Of a stretch of 10,824 bases of DNA, positions 5,866 through 10,824 are shown in pieces. The stretch's first letter is position 1. Every line of letters starts with the position of its first letter. Location of the stretch: assembly GCA_019237515.1 (NCBI GenBank), contig JAFAGX010000314.1, positions 1-10,824 of the forward strand, written 5' to 3'. Made by a program: the position numbers and the translations under genes. This stretch comes from Acidobacteriaceae bacterium (lineage in GTDB: Bacteria; Acidobacteriota; Terriglobia; Terriglobales; SbA1). The notes under the pieces were generated by a model that had not been told where the DNA came from, searched no databases, and saw nothing but the letters and a program-made list of their open reading frames with translations.

Positions 5866-6804
5866 ATGAAATGTGAGTGGGTCAAAGACAATATCCTGCT
5901 GTACGTATACAACGAACTGCCGGATGACGCGCGATATGAACTGGAGCAGCATCTGGCGCGCTGTACTAATTGCACGGCCGAACTGAAGTCAACCCGCAAA
6001 TTCCATACTGTGCTCTCGGAGTTGTCGGTCGATGAGCCCTCGCCGAATCTGGTGGCTGCTTCTCGGATGCGATTGCAGGAAGCATTGGAGACTACGCAGC
6101 AGGGCACCTTTTGGCACAGGCTAATTTTTGATCCCGGTGCGTGGCTTCGTCAGATTCGGTTTTCGCCCGCACTCGCGACAGTGCTCTTCATCACCGGCTT
6201 TGCAGGCGGCATTGGCGCCACATACAAGCTTATCGGCAACAGCGCGAAACTGAACTCCGTAGCGCTCAACACAACACCTGCCGCAACCGAAGCTTCTATC
6301 GCCGGTATCCGCTCGGTCAGTCAGGAACCCGGTTCCGACAAGATCAGCATAAAATACGAGACGGTTTCCACTCAGGAAGCGCAGGGTTCGCTGAATGATC
6401 AGAGAATTCAGCAATTGTTGCTGTTCGCAGCGCGCAACAATTACAACTCGGGAGTGCGAATGGATTCGGTTGACCTGCTTACCCAGGAGCCGAATGGCAC
6501 GCATGTACGTGAAGCCCTGATTTATGCCCTTCGCTATGATTCCAATCCGGGAGTGCGGTTAAAAGCGCTGGATGGTTTGGGTGGCTACGTTAAAAGCGAT
6601 CCTCGCGTCCGGGATTCACTGCTGGAAGCGTTGATGAATGATGCGAACCCCGGAGTTCGTACTGAAGCCTTGCGGTTGCTTGAACCAGTACGGGCTGATA
6701 GCAGCGTACGGGCTGTGCTGGAGGGTCTAGCCGAGCATGATTCGAATCAGTACATCAAGTCACAGGCGCGCACTATGTTGGCTCAACTGCCGGAGTTCGA
6801 CTGA
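5866..6804 (+). CDS. Membrane-anchored zinc-finger (ZAS-type) anti-sigma factor with HEAT-like repeats
   Basis: The protein probably binds and silences the upstream ECF sigma in the cytoplasm and releases it on an outside signal. Residues 1-40 match the zf-HC2/ZAS domain, with Cys3 and HLARCTNC (His29, Cys33, Cys36; HxxxCxxC). One hydrophobic segment (about 101-121, ALATVLFITGFAGGIGATY) would cross the membrane, preceded by a basic stretch and followed by a ~55-residue linker. The C-terminal ~135 residues (178-312) form HEAT-like helical repeats of 33-34 residues, marked by NSGVR (194), NPGVR (227), NPGVR (261) and NQYIK (294). If the finger is cytoplasmic, the repeats lie outside the inner membrane and could bind a ligand or protein. 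Its stop overlaps the ATG of a 16-codon ORF. Sigma pairing is inferred from position; the domain calls are read from sequence. Confidence 0.85.
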   Translation: MKCEWVKDNILLYVYNELPDDARYELEQHLARCTNCTAELKSTRKFHTVLSELSVDEPSPNLVAASRMRLQEALETTQQGTFWHRLIFDPGAWLRQIRFSPALATVLFITGFAGGIGATYKLIGNSAKLNSVALNTTPAATEASIAGIRSVSQEPGSDKISIKYETVSTQEAQGSLNDQRIQQLLLFAARNNYNSGVRMDSVDLLTQEPNGTHVREALIYALRYDSNPGVRLKALDGLGGYVKSDPRVRDSLLEALMNDANPGVRTEALRLLEPVRADSSVRAVLEGLAEHDSNQYIKSQARTMLAQLPEFD

Positions 6805-6854
6805 TGCAGAAGAAGATGAGGCTCGTGATTAAAATTCGCGGAGTGCAATTCTGA
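6804..6854 (+). CDS. Possible 16-codon coupling/leader ORF between anti-sigma and DUF4097 genes
   Basis: ATG 6804 overlaps the anti-sigma stop (TGATG) and reads MQKKMRLVIKIRGVQF to TGA at 6852-6854. That stop overlaps the CTG proposed to start the next gene (CTGA). Overlaps at both ends would let ribosomes pass from gene to gene. Alternatively, this is the true N-terminus of the DUF4097 gene separated from it by a -1 frameshift or a missing base. Its basic, hydrophobic residues would suit either a leader or a signal peptide n-region. It is too short to assign by coding statistics. Confidence 0.25.
   Translation: MQKKMRLVIKIRGVQF
6840..6843 (+). promoter_or_regulatory. Ribosome binding site GGAG supporting a CTG start at 6851
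   Basis: GGAG at 6840-6843 lies 7 nt before CTG 6851, a normal spacing. The same site is 4 nt before ATT 6848, the other non-standard candidate. There is no in-frame ATG, GTG or TTG until 7211, and the frame is closed upstream by TAA at 6830-6832. Confidence 0.45.
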
Positions 6855-8035
6855 ACAAGGTTACAAAAATCGTTTCGGTTCTGCTCCTGTCCACGCCACT
6901 CGCGTTCGCGCAACAAGGCAGGATCTACGGCGAAGGCGGAAACTGGACGCAAGAGCTTACAGGCTCGCTTACTGGAGCAAGGAATCTTAGGATCAAAGTC
7001 GATGTAGGCTCCGTCAAGATTACGGGTGGATCACAGCAAAACATTACCTACACCATTCGCAACCACTCATACGGCGGTTCAGAAGAAAAAGCCCGTCGGG
7101 AATTTGAAAGCTACAAGATCAACACCTACGTTCGCGGCGACACTGCCTGGATCGAAGCGGACTGGGAGGGCGGCCGAGCGCACCGTTTTTCTGGCGACTT
7201 CAACATCGATGTGCCTCGAAATATGGAAGACGTAAAGGTTGAGACAGAGGGCGGCAATATTACCTCGACTGCTGTAGCAGGACGGATCAGTGCAGAGAGT
7301 GGTGGAGGAAACATTCGGTTTGACGATATCGGCGGTGCTATAAACGCTGAAACGGGCGGCGGTAGTATTGACGTGGGCACGGTCGCATCCGAGGTTAATC
7401 TTCACACCGGAGGGGGTTCGATTAAAGTCAATTCGGCAAAGGGCAAGATTGTGGCCGAGAGCGGAGGCGGCAGTGTCATCGTCGTCTCAGGCGGCCAGGG
7501 CGCCGAGTTGGAAACGGGTGGCGGAAGCATTCATGTGGACCGCTGCGATGGCCGCGTCCGAGCGAGCACGGGTGGTGGGAGCATCGAACTCGGCGATATT
7601 GCCGGCCCTGCGGAAATATCCACGGGAGGCGGCAGCATCCGGCTGAGTTCGGCGAAGGGGCCGGTACGCGCGGAAACTGGTGGAGGCACCATTTCGCTCG
7701 GGGGAGTTCCCTCAGCCCGAGCCGAGACTGCTGCGGGTGGAATTGAGGCCAAGTTCATCCCCAACAATGGAGAACACAGTGACTCCTCGTTAGAAACCTC
7801 AGCGGGCGATATCACCGTTTATTTAGTTCCAAACGTGAACCTGAGCATTCGAGCTTCGATCGAAGTGGCGAATGGACACAGCATTCATTCCGATTTTCCC
7901 GAGATCAGAGTCACCACAGAAGGCGGTGATTACGGGCCGAAGACTGTCAGTGCCGAAGGCAGTCTGAACGGAGGCGGGCCCGTTTTGAAGGTGCAGACCA
8001 TGACCGGCGACATCTCATTCCGCCGGGCCAGATAA
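6851..8035 (+). CDS. Secreted DUF4097-type beta-repeat protein with probable non-standard CTG start
   Basis: The frame is open from 6833 to the stop at 8033-8035. Starting at CTG 6851 gives 394 residues beginning with a textbook signal peptide: basic NKVTK, hydrophobic IVSVLLLSTPLAFA, then AFA and Gln-Gln, with likely cleavage after Ala20. Residues ~21-130 form a beta-rich lead-in (NLRIKVDVGSVKITGG). From 131 come about ten Gly-rich turns of 18 residues with the core (E/S)(T/S)GGGSI, then a C-terminal cap with ETSAGDITVYL, TTEGGDYGP and a final MTGDISFRRAR. This matches the DUF4097 (putative adhesin) family. Gene callers would start it at GTG 7211, losing 120 residues including the signal peptide. 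It probably acts in the periplasm or at the cell surface. Its molecular role is not known. Only 16 nt separate it from the PDZ gene. Confidence 0.85.
   Translation: MNKVTKIVSVLLLSTPLAFAQQGRIYGEGGNWTQELTGSLTGARNLRIKVDVGSVKITGGSQQNITYTIRNHSYGGSEEKARREFESYKINTYVRGDTAWIEADWEGGRAHRFSGDFNIDVPRNMEDVKVETEGGNITSTAVAGRISAESGGGNIRFDDIGGAINAETGGGSIDVGTVASEVNLHTGGGSIKVNSAKGKIVAESGGGSVIVVSGGQGAELETGGGSIHVDRCDGRVRASTGGGSIELGDIAGPAEISTGGGSIRLSSAKGPVRAETGGGTISLGGVPSARAETAAGGIEAKFIPNNGEHSDSSLETSAGDITVYLVPNVNLSIRASIEVANGHSIHSDFPEIRVTTEGGDYGPKTVSAEGSLNGGGPVLKVQTMTGDISFRRAR
7241..7723 (+). repeat. Nine in-frame 54-bp (18-residue) repeats within the DUF4097 gene
   Basis: Units start at 7241, 7295, 7349, 7403, 7457, 7511, 7565, 7619 and 7673. 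The first eight are exactly 54 bp, the ninth 51 bp, and a degenerate tenth starts at 7724. Each codes for a turn opening with a Gly-rich core such as ETGGGSI or ESGGGNI, then alternating hydrophobic and polar residues as in beta-solenoids. DNA identity between units is limited to the Gly core, so the repeats are old and kept by selection on the protein. Confidence 0.85.
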
Positions 8036-8051
8036 CTATGTTGGAGGTCTT

Positions 8052-9161
8052 ATGAAACGCAGAAATGCGATAACCATGATATCTCTGGTGCTTGTAGCAT
8101 GCGCGTGTTTTGCCGAGCGCCCTTCGGCTGGTAATGGCGAGATTTACGGCTTCTCGAGCGATGAATCCGGTGACAGCTCGTATCTCGGAGTGGACACCCG
8201 CGACGTAACCTCTGACCGCATCACTGAGCTTCATCTGAAAGAAGAGACTGGAGTCGAAATCACCATGGTGGATCAGGATGCACCGGCGGGTAAGGTCGGA
8301 CTTAAGGAACAGGACGTCATTCTGACTTTGAATGGAGAAAAAGTTGAAAGCGTGGAGCAGTTGCGACGCATGATCCGCGAAACGCCTTCGGGACGGGTAA
8401 TCACGCTAGGCATAAGCCGGAACGGACAGCCGATGACTTTCAAAGTGCAGTTGGCGGATCGCAAGGATACGGTCGCTCACGGCTGGGGATCAAAGGTCAA
8501 GGACTTTCATTTCGATATGCCTGCAATGCCGACGATGCCTGAGATTGACATGCCGGTATCGGTCGTAGTCGTACATTCGTCTGCTCGCAGCGGATTAATG
8601 GTCGAAAATCTGACACCTCAACTGGGTGATTTTTTTGGAGTGAAAAATGGCGAAGGGGTGCTGATACGCTCAGTCGAGAAAGGAAGTCGAGCAGACAAAG
8701 CTGGATTCCGAGCCGGTGACGTGATAGTAAAAATTAACGGTGAGTCGATTCACGATTCGAGTGACTTTTCCCATGCGCTTCGTTCGAGACAGGGCAATAC
8801 GGCCAGCGTGCTTGTCCTGCGCGACAAACGCGAGCAAACGATTACGCTCACTTTGCCGGAGCGGAGGCAGTCTGGCCGAAACCGGGAGACCCTGAACCTG
8901 CCCGGCTTCGATGCAGAGACATTGCAATTAGGCCAACTGGCATCCGAATGGGCCCGCATCGAACCGCAGATGGAAGAAGCTATCAACCGCCGGATGGCTG
9001 ATATCAAACCCGAAACAGAACGGGCGCGACAAGAATACGAGCGTCACCGACGGGAATTCGAAAGAGCAATGCATGATGTCGAAAGGCAACTCTGCGAACA
9101 CCAGCGGGAGTTGGATAAAGCGCTTCGCTATGCGTGGCAAACCGGTGGCGCTGAGATTTAG
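8052..9161 (+). CDS. Exported protein with two PDZ domains, no protease domain, C-terminal charged helix
   Basis: PDZ domains of this bacterial type bind peptide C-termini or exposed hydrophobic tails in the periplasm. The N-terminus MKRRN plus a short hydrophobic stretch ends in LVAC (14-17), a lipobox predicting a lipid-modified Cys17; signal peptidase I cutting after Ala21 is an alternative. PDZ1 spans about 44-136 (YLGVDTR, DAPAGKVGLKEQDVILTLNG) and PDZ2 about 178-270 (GLMVENL, GSRADKAGFRAGDVIVKING). Between them lies a Met/Pro-rich linker (156-168). Residues ~297-362 are a charged, probably coiled-coil helix (ERARQEYERHRREFERAM). No trypsin-like Ser-His-Asp domain is present, so this is not a DegP/HtrA protease; it may be a scaffold or sensor. 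GGAGG (8043-8047) lies 4 nt before the ATG. It closes the sigma cluster. Confidence 0.85.
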   Translation: MKRRNAITMISLVLVACACFAERPSAGNGEIYGFSSDESGDSSYLGVDTRDVTSDRITELHLKEETGVEITMVDQDAPAGKVGLKEQDVILTLNGEKVESVEQLRRMIRETPSGRVITLGISRNGQPMTFKVQLADRKDTVAHGWGSKVKDFHFDMPAMPTMPEIDMPVSVVVVHSSARSGLMVENLTPQLGDFFGVKNGEGVLIRSVEKGSRADKAGFRAGDVIVKINGESIHDSSDFSHALRSRQGNTASVLVLRDKREQTITLTLPERRQSGRNRETLNLPGFDAETLQLGQLASEWARIEPQMEEAINRRMADIKPETERARQEYERHRREFERAMHDVERQLCEHQRELDKALRYAWQTGGAEI

Positions 9162-9164
9162 GGG

Positions 9165-10661
9165 TTATCGGCTAGTGACGTGGGCCCGGCTGCGTCGCAG
9201 ATCCGGCGCCAGGCACACACGATTCCGGCCCGCCTGTTTAGCGGCATAGAGCCCAGCGTCTGCAGCTTGCACGAGCTCGTCGCGGGTTGTACCGTGCTCG
9301 GGATAGTTGGCAGCGCCCGCACTGATAGTGACCGGCCTCGCGACCCCGGGGAACTGCCAGGTCTCGACGATTCGCCGCAGCTTATTCGCTATCGCAAGCG
9401 AGTGTTGCGGGGTTGTTTGCGAAAGCAAAATAGCGAATTCCTCTCCTCCATAGCGACACACCACGTCAATCTTTCGCACCTGCTGATGAAAGATAGATGA
9501 AACCTGCCGGAGCACTTCGTCTCCCAGCAAGTGTCCAAACTCATCATTGAGACGTTTGAAATGATCGATATCGATCATCAGCACACCCAGTCCGGATTGG
9601 AGGCGCCGCGCGCGCTCAATCTCCTCCGCAATTCGCATTTCGAAAAAGCGGCGGTTGAAGATTCCCGTGAGGCCGTCCAGGTATGCGAGCTGCTTCACAC
9701 GGTCCACGTAGTAGGCATTCTGGATGGCTGTCGCGCAGATGTCAGCGACCGACTCCAGGGGCTGTATATCATTGGCGTTAAAAGCATGTTTTTTACGGCT
9801 GTCCAAAACGAGAGTTCCGAGGGCTTGGCCGAAAGAGATCAAAGGGATGCACATCTGAGATGAGCTCTCGACGTACAAACGCGAGCCACTGTGGGGTGAC
9901 GCGTTATTTTCGACTATGGTTTTTGCGTGTTGCAGCGCTTTACCCCATGGCCCGTCAGCGGCAGCGAGTCGGCCACCTTCACTGACGCAGGGGGTCAGCA
10001 GTCCATCCTTTGCCCGCATCACCAGTTCGTCTTCGTCCTTAAGAAGTACCGAGACTTGAGAAACTCCAAAAGCTTTCTGCACCAGCACACACACTTTGGC
10101 TAGGAGTTCATTCAAATCGAGCACAGCGGTCATTTGCTGCGCAATGGCATTGATCGCTTCCAGTTGAGAAGCCCGCCGCCGCTCGAGCGCGTGAAGCTGC
10201 GCATTTTGCAAAGCCATCGAGGCCTGGGTGGAAAACAGTGTCAATAGGTCCACCGTCTCGGCATCAAAGTGATTCAGCATCTCGCTCTGGCAATCCAGTA
10301 CTCCCACAACCTCGTCCCGGACCATCAGCGGAACGGCCAGCTCCGAACTCGTAGACTTGGCCGAAATAATGTAACGTGGATCTTTGCTTACATCAGGAGC
10401 ATAAATCGGCCGTTTCTGCTGGGCCGCCGAGCCGGTGATCCCCTTCCCCACAGGCATCCTCAGCTTGTCATGACCTTCATCCCAGCCCACTTGGCGGCGG
10501 ACGTATAACTCGTCGTTCTCTTTGTCCAGCAGCAAGATAGCTACATTTTGCAGGTGGAAATAGTCGCGTACGATGACCAGAATCTGGTGCAACACTTCAT
10601 CCAGTTCAAAGGTGGAGAGGACCGCCTGGCTGGCGTCATAAAGGATTGCGATTTTTTGCAT
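9165..10661 (-). CDS. GAF-GAF-GGDEF diguanylate cyclase
   Basis: The enzyme makes cyclic di-GMP from two GTP molecules, under control of two sensory GAF domains. Numbered from ATG 10661 (498 residues): GAF1 about 11-151 (VGKGITGSAA, then SELAVPLMVRDEVVGVLDCQS), GAF2 about 166-316 (CIPLISFGQALGTLVLDS), and GGDEF about 321-484. The catalytic domain has YLDGLTGIFNRR, the metal-binding DIDHFKRLND, the active-site loop GGEEF (405-409), and an RKID inhibitory site (396-399) placed five residues before it, so product inhibition is expected. There are no membrane segments, so it is soluble; the GAF ligand cannot be read from sequence. A TTG at 10673 would add four residues; neither start has a clear ribosome site. 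Its stop lies 3 bp from the stop of the convergent PDZ gene. Confidence 0.94.
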   Translation of the reverse strand: MQKIAILYDASQAVLSTFELDEVLHQILVIVRDYFHLQNVAILLLDKENDELYVRRQVGWDEGHDKLRMPVGKGITGSAAQQKRPIYAPDVSKDPRYIISAKSTSSELAVPLMVRDEVVGVLDCQSEMLNHFDAETVDLLTLFSTQASMALQNAQLHALERRRASQLEAINAIAQQMTAVLDLNELLAKVCVLVQKAFGVSQVSVLLKDEDELVMRAKDGLLTPCVSEGGRLAAADGPWGKALQHAKTIVENNASPHSGSRLYVESSSQMCIPLISFGQALGTLVLDSRKKHAFNANDIQPLESVADICATAIQNAYYVDRVKQLAYLDGLTGIFNRRFFEMRIAEEIERARRLQSGLGVLMIDIDHFKRLNDEFGHLLGDEVLRQVSSIFHQQVRKIDVVCRYGGEEFAILLSQTTPQHSLAIANKLRRIVETWQFPGVARPVTISAGAANYPEHGTTRDELVQAADAGLYAAKQAGRNRVCLAPDLRRSRAHVTSR

Positions 10662-10824
10662 TCGGCTGGCCAAATTTTATCGAGAATTCGTGTTATGGCC
10701 GAGGTGCCAAAAGTAACGGGACTCTCGTCGGCCTTGAATTCAGCACGGCAGATGCGGCGCCAGACAAAACAGGGCAGTTCATGATTTGCGCTCTCTCCGA
10801 CCCCTCCGACCCGCCACGGTTTTG
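10662..10824. other. Region upstream of the diguanylate cyclase gene
   Basis: This probably holds the promoter and leader of the minus-strand cyclase gene. Reading the minus strand, an AT-rich GATAAAAT lies near 10674-10681 and a TTGGCA near 10703-10708. The ~25-nt gap between them is too long for a standard sigma-70 promoter, so I do not call one. On the plus strand only short unsupported ORFs are present. No RNA gene or strong palindrome was seen. Confidence 0.3.

Noticed and set aside
7241..7723. Regular 54-bp repeats considered as a CRISPR-like or minisatellite array
   Set aside because: Units are adjacent with no spacers, stay in frame, and conserve the protein motif more than the DNA.
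10684..10712. Possible sigma-54 promoter (TTGGCAC on the minus strand) before the cyclase gene
   Set aside because: The GC element expected 10 nt after the GG is missing.
10695..10824. Short plus-strand ORF (29 codons, ATG 10695) with an ATGA overlap to a second ORF at 10781
   Set aside because: Both are very short, unrecognised, in the likely promoter region of the cyclase gene, and the second runs off the window.

Overview
The window looks like chromosomal DNA from an Acidobacteriota-type bacterium (Koribacter/Terriglobia-like). This is inferred from moderately high GC, the style of the proteins (long L25/CTC, ECF sigma plus zinc-finger anti-sigma, DUF4097 and PDZ proteins) and the many short self-complementary intergenic repeats. 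No taxonomic search was possible. Apart from the repeats I see no insertion sequence, phage or CRISPR array.

Left half (1-4897, all + strand): a housekeeping block for isoprenoid, PRPP and translation functions. The order is ispE (5' end off the window), tRNA-Gln(UUG), prs, rplY/ctc, pth, rpsF, rpsR and rplI. A second, 5'-only copy of the tRNA-Gln sequence lies 111 bp upstream of the real gene. Four of the spacers (after ispE, before prs, before pth, before rpsR) are built from short words that recur in direct and inverted orientation and can fold.

Middle (4898-9161, + strand): a spacer of about 300 bp, then a four-gene cluster. It encodes an ECF sigma factor, a membrane-anchored zinc-finger anti-sigma factor carrying HEAT-like repeats on the far side of the membrane, a secreted DUF4097 protein built of about ten 18-residue Gly-rich turns, and an exported protein with two PDZ domains and no protease domain. 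The DUF4097 gene has no ATG, GTG or TTG that includes its N-terminus. Its frame opens at 6833 and encodes a clear signal peptide if translation begins at CTG 6851. That CTG has a well-placed GGAG and overlaps the stop of a 16-codon ORF which itself overlaps the anti-sigma stop codon. I infer an envelope-sensing regulon: cytoplasmic sigma, transmembrane anti-sigma, and two cell-surface or periplasmic effectors.

Right end (9165-10661, - strand): a cytoplasmic GAF-GAF-GGEEF diguanylate cyclase with an intact RxxD inhibitory site. It is convergent with the PDZ gene, with only 3 bp between the two stop codons. The last ~160 bp is its upstream region, with no gene I can support.
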